Shown in pieces: positions 32,285 to 41,000 of a stretch of DNA of 64,000 nucleotides. Below the pieces are notes generated by a model. It saw only the letters and a list, made by a program, of their open reading frames with translations, was not told the DNA's origin and did not search any database. Where the stretch lies: the NCBI RefSeq assembly GCF_001685395.1, contig NZ_CP014167.1, positions 1,307,501 to 1,371,500 on the forward strand, written 5' to 3'. The stretch's first letter is position 1. Every line of letters begins with the position of its first letter. A program made the translations under genes and the position numbers. Source of the DNA: Paenibacillus yonginensis (GTDB lineage: Bacteria; Bacillota; Bacilli; Paenibacillales; Paenibacillaceae).

Positions 32285-33364
32285 ATGCCAAGCACGCAGC
32301 GGAAGAAAATCGTCTTCACCGGCGGGGGCTCCGCCGGCCACGTCTCGGTCAATTTGGCTTTAATCCCGTCCATGCAGGAGCGGGGTTTCGAGACGTATTA
32401 TATCGGCTCACACAGCGGAATTGAAGCCGGGCTTATCGCCGGGCTTCCGAATGTTCCTTACACGGGCATATCAACGGGAAAGTTAAGGCGTTATCTGGAT
32501 ATGGAGAATCTGAAAGACCCTTTCCGGATAATAAAAGGCGTGGCTGAAGCACACCGCGCCATCCGGACCCTGAAACCGGATATCGTATTTTCCAAAGGCG
32601 GATTTGTATCCGTCCCGGTTGTTCTGGCCGCTTCTTTAAACCGGGTACCCGTCATTATCCATGAATCGGATATCACGCCGGGTCTGGCCAACCGGATTGC
32701 CCTGCCTTTTGCCCGGAAGGTTTGCGTAACTTTTCCGGAAGCAGCCCGGCATGTGAAGAACGGCAAAGCCGTCCATGTCGGAGCGATTGTGCGCGATGAA
32801 CTGTTCAGCGGGTCGGCAGCAAGAGGAAGGGCATTCTGCGGTTTGTCAGCTGGCAAACCTATTATGGTCTGTATGGGCGGAAGTTTGGGCTCCGCCAAGC
32901 TGAACCGGGTGATCCGAAATAATCTGGAGAAGCTGCTGCCTCATTTCCAGATCGTTCACCTGTGCGGTAAAGGACAAACGGACCCGGGACTCGATAAGAA
33001 AGGTTATGCCCAATTTGAATATATAACAGAGCAGCTGCCGGATGTGCTGGCCGCAGCAGATCTTGTGGTTTCAAGGGCGGGCTCCAATTCCATCTTTGAA
33101 TTTCTGGCGTTAAACAAACCTATGCTGCTTATTCCGCTCTCCAAAGCGGCGAGCCGCGGCGACCAGCTCTTGAATGCGGAATCGTTCCGTTCGGCGGGTT
33201 ACGCGGACGTTCTCCTTGAGGAAGATATCACCGATATCCGTTTTGTGCACGCTGTTCAGCAGCTATATCATAACCGCGGAGAAATAAAAGCCCGTATGAA
33301 GAGCCATGATAATCAGGCTTCGCTTCGGACGGTTCTGGAGCTTATTATGCAAACGGTCCGATGA
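32285..33364 (+). CDS. murG: MurG-type N-acetylglucosaminyltransferase (probably a second copy)
   Basis: A 359-residue GT28 glycosyltransferase. The donor/lipid loop is FTGGGSAGHVSVN (residues 11-23), the second Gly loop FSKGGFVSVPVV and the UDP-GlcNAc pocket VSRAGSNSIFEFLALNKP. MurG makes lipid II from lipid I at the inner membrane face. The N-terminal loop has SAG instead of the usual TGG. It lies outside a mur/div cluster, in an operon with a HAD nucleotidase, which is typical of the additional MurG found in many Bacillales. The main copy would be elsewhere. Confidence 0.88.
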   Translation: MPSTQRKKIVFTGGGSAGHVSVNLALIPSMQERGFETYYIGSHSGIEAGLIAGLPNVPYTGISTGKLRRYLDMENLKDPFRIIKGVAEAHRAIRTLKPDIVFSKGGFVSVPVVLAASLNRVPVIIHESDITPGLANRIALPFARKVCVTFPEAARHVKNGKAVHVGAIVRDELFSGSAARGRAFCGLSAGKPIMVCMGGSLGSAKLNRVIRNNLEKLLPHFQIVHLCGKGQTDPGLDKKGYAQFEYITEQLPDVLAAADLVVSRAGSNSIFEFLALNKPMLLIPLSKAASRGDQLLNAESFRSAGYADVLLEEDITDIRFVHAVQQLYHNRGEIKARMKSHDNQASLRTVLELIMQTVR

Positions 33365-33390
33365 CGTGGCCGGTGACGTGGAGCATGATT

Positions 33391-33427
33391 CTTTTTTAGG
33401 TTAGCAGCCCTGCTAATCTTAAAAAAA
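33391..33427. repeat. AT-flanked inverted repeat after the MurG-type gene
   Basis: TTTTTTAGGTTAGCAG and CTGCTAATCTTAAAAAAA form a nearly perfect hairpin with a CC loop. The U and A runs are inverted relative to a normal terminator (T first, A last), so ordinary intrinsic termination is not expected. Confidence 0.5.
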
Positions 33428-33534
33428 CCACAACTATCACCAAGTCCCTGAATGTGACGGTCACTGAAAACCGCGGCCGTTATTCGGGAGAAACGGCAAC
33501 CTGGAAATTTGTTTTTAAACTCCAAAAGATATAG
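33400..33534 (+). pseudogene. Possible gene remnant (C-terminal fragment)
   Basis: A 44-codon frame without start codon ends in TAG at 33532. Its translation ends with RYSGETATWKFVFKLQKI, alternating polar and hydrophobic residues like the last strands of a beta-sandwich surface protein. The upstream boundary is the inverted repeat at 33391. Chance cannot be excluded. Confidence 0.25.
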
Positions 33535-33653
33535 TTAAGCATTCTACAACCTGAATCACTTAATTTAGCATAAGCCAGTCTTAACCCGGTTTCTTCCCAG
33601 CCTTACGGTAAGAAGCCGAGTTTTATATATATCTGTTGAATGAGGTGAGAGAG

Positions 33654-34469
33654 ATGAGTGAAGTCGTCAAAAGCTATTATGATGAAAATGCCGGACAGGA
33701 ATGGGAGCGGCTGAATCGTCCATACAGCGGGATTGAATTCCGGAGCACAAAACATCTGATTCAGAAATATTTTCCTGAGAAAGGCCGGGTTTGCGATATT
33801 GGGTCCGGGCCGGGGCGTTATGCCGTGGAACTGCTGAAGCAGGGCTACAATGTCACTTTGTTTGAGCTGTCCCCGAAAGAACTCGAGCTTGCAGCCGCGC
33901 ATATTGACCGGCTGGGTTTGAAAGCGGGTGGATTTATTTGCGGGGATGCACGTGAACTTCGAGGAATGGAGAATGGACATTTTGAAGCCGCATTGGTGTT
34001 AGGACCGCTGTATCATATCCTGGAGGAACAGGAGAGGCTCCGGGTGATTCAAGAGGCTTACAGGGTTCTGAAGCCCGGGGGGATCGTTTTGTTTGGTTAT
34101 ATCAATTCGTGGGGGGCGCTAAAGGCCGGAGTTACGGAATTCAGTGAATCCTTCCGGGAACTGGATAAGATTTATGATTATTTAACTGAACTAAAGCTGG
34201 ATGAGAGCCGAGGGTTTACGGAATGTTACTTCACGGTCCCGCCTCAAGCCCTTAAAGAGGTGCAGACAGGCGGCTTTGAAATTCTTTCTTATGCTGGTGC
34301 TGAAGGTTTCCTGGCTGGCACGCAGACGGAGATTGGCCGGTTATACCGCGAGGACCGGGTAGTCTATGATAATCTGCTCCAGGCAGCGTCTGAAACCTGT
34401 GAAGCTCCTCAATTCAGGGATGCGACCGAGCATCTTCTTGTAGTGGCAAGAAAGCCGGCAGGGGAATAA
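33654..34469 (+). CDS. Class I SAM-dependent methyltransferase
   Basis: A 271-residue methyltransferase: motif I VCDIGSGPGRYAVEL, TLFELSPKEL after strand 2, LVLGPLYHI (motif IV) and VLKPGGIVLFGY. The N-terminal YYDENAGQEWERL start is typical of the UbiE/Methyltransf_25 group. The C-terminal quarter (EILSYAGAEGFLAG) matches Bacillales homologues of unknown substrate. Start ATG 33654 follows GAGGTGAGAG. Monocistronic or co-transcribed with poxB (55-nt gap). Confidence 0.83.
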   Translation: MSEVVKSYYDENAGQEWERLNRPYSGIEFRSTKHLIQKYFPEKGRVCDIGSGPGRYAVELLKQGYNVTLFELSPKELELAAAHIDRLGLKAGGFICGDARELRGMENGHFEAALVLGPLYHILEEQERLRVIQEAYRVLKPGGIVLFGYINSWGALKAGVTEFSESFRELDKIYDYLTELKLDESRGFTECYFTVPPQALKEVQTGGFEILSYAGAEGFLAGTQTEIGRLYREDRVVYDNLLQAASETCEAPQFRDATEHLLVVARKPAGE

Positions 34470-34524
34470 ACCCAATTCAGGAACGGGCATACTACCTTCA
34501 TTAATCTAAGAGTGGAGGGCCAAT

Positions 34525-36249
34525 GTGAAGACCATAGCCGATGCTGTTGTGGAAGTGTTGATTAATGCCGGAGTCAAAAGAATCTATGGAATCGTCGGGG
34601 ACTCGCTGAATAACATGACTGATGCTATCCGTAAAAATGGTCAGATCGAATGGATTCATGTCCGCCATGAAGAAGTCGGAGCGTTTGCCGCCGGTGCCGA
34701 TGCGTTGCTGGAAGGCAGTCTTGCTGTCTGCGCCGGAAGCAGCGGACCCGGGCATTTACATTTGATTAACGGCCTGTATGAATGCAACCGGTCCCGGGTA
34801 CCCGTGCTGGCTATTGCAGCTCACATCCCCAGCGATGAATTCGGGAGCGAATATTTCCAGGCTACACATCCCGAGCATGTCTTTGGGGAGTGCAGCCACT
34901 ATTGTGAAGTGATCACTACCCCCCGGCAGGTTCCGCGGACGGTGACCATGGCGATTCAGCAGGCTATCGCCAATCAGGGCGTGTCCGTAATCGTTCTCCC
35001 GGGGGATGTAGCGGCGCTGGCAGCGGAGAAAAATCCGGTGCCCGAGCACGTCATGTACCCCAGCAAACCTGTCGTGCATCCGTCCGAGGAGGAAATCGGC
35101 AAGCTGGCGTCTTACTTAAACAAGGGCAAAAAAATCACCCTGCTGTGCGGGGCAGGCTGCAGAGGGGCGCACGACAAACTGATGGAATTATGCAGCCGTC
35201 TCCAGGCCCCGATGGTGGTAGCCCTGCGGGGGAAAGAATATTTGGAGTATGAGAACCCGTATTATGTCGGGCTGACCGGTCTCATCGGCTATTCCTCCGG
35301 TTACCACGCCATGATGGACTGTGACGTGCTGCTGATGCTCGGCACGGATTTCCCGTATCGGCAGTTTTATCCGGAGCATGCAGCGGTGCTCCAGGTGGAT
35401 ATCCAGCCGGCTCACCTGGGGCGAAGAACGCATTTGGCGTATGGGGTTTGCGGAGACGTCGGCGCCACGATCGACCGTCTGCTGCCGCTGCTTACGGAAG
35501 AACATGACTCAGCTCACCTGAATAAATCCACCGAACGGTATGCCAAGGTTAGGCAGGGACTTGATGAGCTGGCCGTTGGTACACCCGGCCGCAAACCGAT
35601 TCACCCGCAGTACGTAACCCGCCTGGTCAGTGAGCTGGCAAAGGAAGATGCCGTGTTCACCTGCGATGTGGGGACGCCTACCGTATGGTCCGCCCGTTAT
35701 TTACAAATGAACGGTCAGCGGAGGCTGCTGGGCTCCTTTAACCATGGAACCATGGCAAACGCGCTGCCTCAGGCGATCGGGGCACAGGTAGCTCAGCCCG
35801 ACCGCCAGGTCATCTCATTATCCGGAGACGGCGGTTTAGCCATGCTGATGGGGGATCTGCTTACCCTGAAACAATATCAGCTGCCTGTCAAGGTGATCGT
35901 TTTCAACAACGGAGCATTAGGTTTTGTTGAGCTGGAGATGAAAGCCGCCGGCTTTCTGGAAAGTGGCACCGAACTGGTCAATCCGAATTTCGCCGAGGTA
36001 GCCCAAGCTATTGGGCTTGCAGGCATCAGGGTGGAAGACCCGGCGGAGCTGGAGGAAGCTCTGACCCGTGCTTTTGCAGAAGAGGGACCGGTGCTGGTCG
36101 ATGTGGTCGTCAACCGACAGGAATTGTCGATGCCGCCGAACATTACGTTTAAGCAGGCACAAGGCTTTGGACTCTGGATGATGAAGGCCGTATTAAGCGG
36201 GCGCGGTGACGAACTCGTCGAGCTGGCCAAGACGAATTTAATCCATTAA
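34525..36249 (+). CDS. poxB: Pyruvate oxidase / quinone-dependent pyruvate dehydrogenase (PoxB-like)
   Basis: A 574-residue ThDP- and FAD-dependent enzyme, same length as E. coli PoxB. The activating glutamate is in HVRHEEVGAFAA, the FAD/core domain spans about 185-330, and the ThDP motif is SGDGGLAML with the pairing NN in VIVFNNGALGF. The C-terminal end (FGLWMMKAVLSGRGDELVEL) resembles the amphipathic membrane-binding helix of PoxB. It oxidises pyruvate to acetate and CO2 with electrons to quinone. GTG start behind GTGGAGGG. The Bacillus homologue YdaP is a stress protein; I did not find a sigma-B promoter here. Confidence 0.9.
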   Translation: MKTIADAVVEVLINAGVKRIYGIVGDSLNNMTDAIRKNGQIEWIHVRHEEVGAFAAGADALLEGSLAVCAGSSGPGHLHLINGLYECNRSRVPVLAIAAHIPSDEFGSEYFQATHPEHVFGECSHYCEVITTPRQVPRTVTMAIQQAIANQGVSVIVLPGDVAALAAEKNPVPEHVMYPSKPVVHPSEEEIGKLASYLNKGKKITLLCGAGCRGAHDKLMELCSRLQAPMVVALRGKEYLEYENPYYVGLTGLIGYSSGYHAMMDCDVLLMLGTDFPYRQFYPEHAAVLQVDIQPAHLGRRTHLAYGVCGDVGATIDRLLPLLTEEHDSAHLNKSTERYAKVRQGLDELAVGTPGRKPIHPQYVTRLVSELAKEDAVFTCDVGTPTVWSARYLQMNGQRRLLGSFNHGTMANALPQAIGAQVAQPDRQVISLSGDGGLAMLMGDLLTLKQYQLPVKVIVFNNGALGFVELEMKAAGFLESGTELVNPNFAEVAQAIGLAGIRVEDPAELEEALTRAFAEEGPVLVDVVVNRQELSMPPNITFKQAQGFGLWMMKAVLSGRGDELVELAKTNLIH

Positions 36250-36269
36250 ATCGGTTTGAACAGGCCTCC

Positions 36270-36303
36270 AGGCTTATTTCCATTTGGATATAAGCCTTTT
36301 TCA
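36270..36303 (+). terminator. Terminator of poxB
   Basis: AGGCTTAT / ATAAGCCT perfect 8-bp stem with a 12-nt loop followed by TTTTTC, 21 nt after the poxB stop. Confidence 0.85.
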
Positions 36304-36442
36304 TTGCTTTCCTGCCTCGGTAAAAGGTTTCTCTCCGCCAGGTTTTGCGTTAATATGAAAAGCAGTGGGTTTTCGGCAGACCATTACCGCACTTGGCATG
36401 CGGATCAATCGTCGCGCCATAGAGGGAGAGGTATGGTAGAGA

Positions 36443-37102
36443 ATGGAGCAGCATAAAATGGTCATAAAACAGGCCGAGCTTTTCGTCCGGGAGCAGCTTG
36501 GCTCCGACAGGAGCGGGCATGACTGGTGGCATATCGACCGGGTCAGAAAGATGGCCCTGGAGCTGGCCGGTCTTGAGGGAGCGGATCCGTTCGTCTGTGA
36601 GCTGGCCGCCTTATTGCATGATGTGGCCGACGAAAAACTTAATGAAAGTAAAGAAGCCGGACTGGAGAAGGTAGACAGCTGGTTAAGCATGCATCTAAGC
36701 GGCAATCCATATGAGCCTGTTATCTCGCATATTAGGTCTATTATTTCCACGATGTCCTATAACGGGGGGAGCAACCCGCCGATGACAACGCTGGAAGGCA
36801 AAGTAGTCCAGGACGCCGACAGGCTGGACGCGATCGGAGCGATCGGCATTGCAAGGGCTTTTGCTTACGGCGGCTCAAAGGGGCGTTCCATGCACGAGCC
36901 CGGCAAGGATTTTACCGGCATTTCCTACCGCAGCGAGGAGAATACGACGGTGCACCATTTCTACGAAAAGCTGCTGAAGCTGAAGGACCTGATGAATACC
37001 GAGCACGCCCGCAGGCTGGCCCAGAAAAGGCACCAGGTAATGGAACAGTTTTTGGAGCAGTTTTATAAAGAATGGGAAGCGGTCGACGGCAGGAATGCCT
37101 GA
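36443..37102 (+). CDS. HD-domain phosphohydrolase (YedJ-like)
   Basis: A 219-residue HD hydrolase: first histidine GHDWWHIDRV, HD pair LLHDVAD, and the second aspartate block QDADRLDAIGAIGIARAF. Metal-dependent phosphohydrolases of this small group (YedJ, YpgQ) act on nucleotides or related phosphates; B. subtilis YpgQ is a dNTP pyrophosphohydrolase. The ribosome site is weak (GAGAGG, distant). It is 35 nt before glutamate racemase and likely co-transcribed. Confidence 0.85.
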   Translation: MEQHKMVIKQAELFVREQLGSDRSGHDWWHIDRVRKMALELAGLEGADPFVCELAALLHDVADEKLNESKEAGLEKVDSWLSMHLSGNPYEPVISHIRSIISTMSYNGGSNPPMTTLEGKVVQDADRLDAIGAIGIARAFAYGGSKGRSMHEPGKDFTGISYRSEENTTVHHFYEKLLKLKDLMNTEHARRLAQKRHQVMEQFLEQFYKEWEAVDGRNA

Positions 37103-37137
37103 CAGGCCTAATATTAAGGGAAACACAGGTGATCGAA

Positions 37138-37920
37138 GTGAGAATTGCTTTTTTTGATTCGGGAATCGGAGGACTCACAGTTTTAAGCGAAGCGATCCGG
37201 AGGCTGCCTGCCGAGGATTTTCTATATTTTGCCGATACCCTTCATGTTCCTTACGGAACCAAATCGCTGGCGGAAGTGAACCAATATGTCAAAGAGTCGG
37301 TTCATGCGATTATGCAGGAAGAAATCAAGGCGCTGGTCGTCGCTTGCAACACGGGTACCAGTGCGGCTATTTCCGAGCTCCGGGAAATGTATTCCATTCC
37401 GATTATCGGCATGGAGCCGGCGGTCAAGCCTGCCGTAGAAAAGAGTCTGGGAAAGGGAAGACGGGTTCTGGTCTTTGCTACCCCCCTTACCTTGAGCCAA
37501 GTTAAATATACCGAACTGGTAGCCCGGGTGGATGATCATTCGATCGTGGATTCTTTTCCTCTGCCCGAGCTGGTGCCTTATTGTGAAAGCCTGAACTTTG
37601 ATCCGGTTGAGATCGGCCATTATTTCAGGACCAAGCTGGCGCCGCTGGATTTAAATCAATACGGCACGGTTGTGCTGGGCTGCACACATTATCCGTTCTA
37701 CAGGGACATCCTTCAAGATGTGCTTCCGGCACATCTTGAGCTGATCGACGGCAGCAAAGGAACGGTCAAAAGATTAATCTCGATGCTGGACGAACGGAAT
37801 TTGCTTGGCTCGCGGGGAACCGGCAGCATTAAGCTGATGTGCTCCGAATCCAATCCCGAGTATGTAGTTAAAATGGAGAAAGCGCTGGCCTATCTTCAGC
37901 AGAAAAGCCCTGCGAAGTAG
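37138..37920 (+). CDS. racE: Glutamate racemase
   Basis: A 260-residue MurI-family racemase giving D-glutamate for peptidoglycan (and possibly poly-gamma-glutamate). The catalytic acid/serine block is FFDSGIGG, the two catalytic cysteines are C70 in VVACNTGTS and C182 in LGCTHYPF. GTG 37138 sits behind AGGTGAT; an in-frame GTG at 37129 behind AAGGG is an alternative. It lies away from other mur genes and follows the HD hydrolase. Confidence 0.95.
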   Translation: MRIAFFDSGIGGLTVLSEAIRRLPAEDFLYFADTLHVPYGTKSLAEVNQYVKESVHAIMQEEIKALVVACNTGTSAAISELREMYSIPIIGMEPAVKPAVEKSLGKGRRVLVFATPLTLSQVKYTELVARVDDHSIVDSFPLPELVPYCESLNFDPVEIGHYFRTKLAPLDLNQYGTVVLGCTHYPFYRDILQDVLPAHLELIDGSKGTVKRLISMLDERNLLGSRGTGSIKLMCSESNPEYVVKMEKALAYLQQKSPAK

Positions 37921-37985
37921 CGGTTTGGCAGAACATCAGCCCTGTATAGTCGACTACTAGAGTGCGATATCCATATAACAGCAGC

Positions 37986-38025
37986 AAAAAGTAGACGGAA
38001 CGCAAGATGTTCACGTCTACTTTTT
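37986..38025. terminator. Bidirectional terminator between racE and the nitrate reductase
   Basis: AAAAAGTAGACG and CGTCTACTTTTT (perfect 12-bp stem, 16-nt loop). A-run and T-run on either side allow termination of both convergent units. Confidence 0.9.
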
Positions 38026-38066
38026 GTTATGCCGCAAAGGGGTTATCCGCCCAAACCTACCTATAT

Positions 38067-41000
38067 TCAATAGACATCCTTGCAGTAGCGTTTGCTGCGC
38101 TTCAGCTCGTTCAGATAATGCTCTGCCTGCTCGGCGGTTAATCCGCCATGCTCGCGGATCATCTCCAGGAGTGTCTTGTCCACGGAGCGGGCCATTTCGG
38201 CCGCATCTCCGCATACATAAAGATAAGCGCCGCCATCCAGCCAGTTCCAAAGCTCGGCGCCGTGCTCAGCCATCCGGTGCTGGACGTAGACCTTCTCGGG
38301 CTGATCCCTGGAGAACGCAGTGTCCAGGCGATGCAGCAGGTGTTTGTTCTGGTACGCCTCGAGTTCGTCCTGATAATAGAAATCCAGCGCAGCATAGTGT
38401 TCGCCGAAAAACAACCAGCTGCGCCCCGCAGCCCGCAGCGCTTCCCGTTCCTGCAGGAACCCGCGGAAGGGGGCGATGCCGGTGCCTGGCCCGACCATAA
38501 TGAGGTCGGCATGCGGATCAGCAGGAGGACGGAAGTGAGGGTTCTTATGAATGAAGACGGGAACCTTATCGCCCGGCTGCAGCAAGTCGGCCAGAAACGT
38601 GGAGCACACGCCTTTTCGCAGTCTTCCGGCATGTTCATAGCGAACCGTTGAGACGGTGATGTGCACCTCCTGCGGGTAAAGCCTTGAGCTGGAGGAGATC
38701 GAATAAAGCCGGGGCTGAAGGGGGCGAAGGTGCTGAATCCACTCGCTGGCGGTGACCGCGGCCGGAAATTCCTGCAGCAGATCTATGAGCTGACGATGGC
38801 GGAGCCATAGGGTTTGCTCATCAGCCTCTAGGCGGTCAGCCAGCTTGCCCCGATATGTTTCCCTCGGATTGGCCCGAATGTAATCAAGCATCCCCGGCGT
38901 AACCCGGTGTATATCATAACGGTGTACAAGGGCATCTCTGAGGGTCATGGATTCGTGGTTTACGATGACCTCATAAGAAGCTTCGAAACCGAGCAGTTCA
39001 AGCAGCTCATCTGCAAGCTGCGGGCAGTTGGAGGGCCAAATGCCAAGCGCGTCTCCGGCTTCGTAGGTCAAACCGCTGCCGCTGAGGTCAAAGGCGTACT
39101 GGCGAGTTTCCTTAAGCGATCCCGGCCGATTGAGCAGCCGATTCAGCAGCAGCCGTGCCGGAAAAGGTTTCTGCCTGCTGTACCTGGCTGATACATTGGC
39201 CGATTCAGCGGCCGATTCAGCCCTTTCGGAGGCAGCCGCATGCAGCAGGCGGACAGAAGCCTCGGCGGCTTGGCTGCTCCTGTTGGGTGAAGCCAAGGAA
39301 GAAGAGGGCGCTTGGATTTCGGCAAGCAAAGGAGGGATCACGGACAGCCAGCGATCTATCTCCTCCTGATAATCCCGGTCACAGCAGGTGCATGCCAGGA
39401 TTCGCTTAGCGCCAAGCTCCTGCAGCCGGCTATCCAGTTTTCTCCCAAACTCGCAGAAGGTGTCGTAACTTGAATCACCAAAAGCCAGAACCGCATAGTT
39501 CAGCTGTTCTAAACGAGGGGCATCTACAGCCTTTAAAGCCTGGAAAAAGGCAGCCCCCTGATCCGGCGGATCTCCCGCTCCAAACGTGCTGACGGAGAAT
39601 AAGACAAACGACTCCTGAGCCAGTTCCTGTACGGTGATGCCGTTCATGCCGACAAGCTGCACGTCAATGCCTTGTTGCTTGAGTTTGCCGGCGCTGTAGG
39701 CGGCGGCTTCTTCCGCATTTCCGGTTTGCGAGGCCCATACCATCGTGACCGGCCGGATCGAAGCGGCGGAAAACGGCAAAGGCTCAAGAACGGACGGAGC
39801 CAAAGTGGACGGGCCGGGTGCGGGCTGTTCATGCTCACGGGTTTGTGTTATGTCTTCTGCAAAGAGACCTGCCAGCAGACCGTTGACCCAAACCCGCTTT
39901 AAGGGGTCCAAATCCGCCGAAGGGGGGAGGGAAGGAACCTTTTTAAAGGAAAAATGGCTTCCCATGCCCTTCAGAAATCCCGAAAGGTAGGCCTGATCGC
40001 TTTCTGTCAGCTCCATCTTCTGTGAAGACGGGATACCGAGCATGCTGGAGAGAACGGCGATTTTGTCCTGGCGCATGCCGTCACTGGACGGATTGCTCAA
40101 GCGGGACGGCTGCGAGGTATCCGGTGCCGACGGCTGAGTCTCCGCCTTGACCAAAGATACGGCGCAATGCTTGAGCTCTGGCTGCAGGGAGACAGGATCG
40201 ACTGCATCCAGCGTAACTTCATTGATGGCCAGCTTGCTGCCGTAGAGATCGTTCCAATGGATCGGGGCGAAGCAGCTTCCTGGCTGCACCCGGTCTGTAA
40301 GCACCGCAGGGAGAAGGGCTTTTCCTCTCCGTGAAGCAATCTCGACCAGATTTCCCTCCTGAATGCGAAGCTGCCGGGCGTCTTCCGGATGGATTTCAAG
40401 GAAAGGACCAGGATTGAGTTTATTCAGCTTGGCGACCTTCCCGGTTTTGGTCAAGGTATGCCATTGATGCTGCACTCTCCCGGTATTAAGCACAAAAGGG
40501 AAGTCCTCATCCGGCAGTTCCGCCGGAGGAAGATAAGGGCGAGCCCAGAAGACGGCCCGTCCATGCTCCGTCGGGAATCTCAGCCTTTGCTGTTTATTGG
40601 CCTGGGTCTGCGTTTGTGCCTGCGGAAATCGATACCGGATGGGGTTGCGTCTCTGCGGGTGTTCCGGATGAGGACCGCAAGGCCACTGGATAGGGCCTTC
40701 CTGCAGAGAAACATAGTCTGCGCCTCTCAAGTCGTAGCCTGTGGCCGGGTTCCAGGCCGCCTGGATCTCCTCGTACACCTGACGGGCGGAAGTATAAGAG
40801 AAAGCTTCGCTAAAACCCATGGCGCAGGCTACCCTGGCGATAAGCTGCCAATCGGGAAGAGCCTCGCCGGGCGGTTCAACCGCCTTCTGCATCAAGGTTA
40901 CGTTCCGTTCGGAGTTGACCATTACGCCTTCGCCTTCGGCCCATAGAGCACCGGGCAGCATAAGGTCGGCATAACGGTTCGTTTCAGTATCGATGAAAGC

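Noticed and set aside
34470-34524. Search for a sigma-B promoter before poxB
   Set aside because: GGGCAT near 34487 resembles a -10, but no GTTT-type -35 at proper distance.
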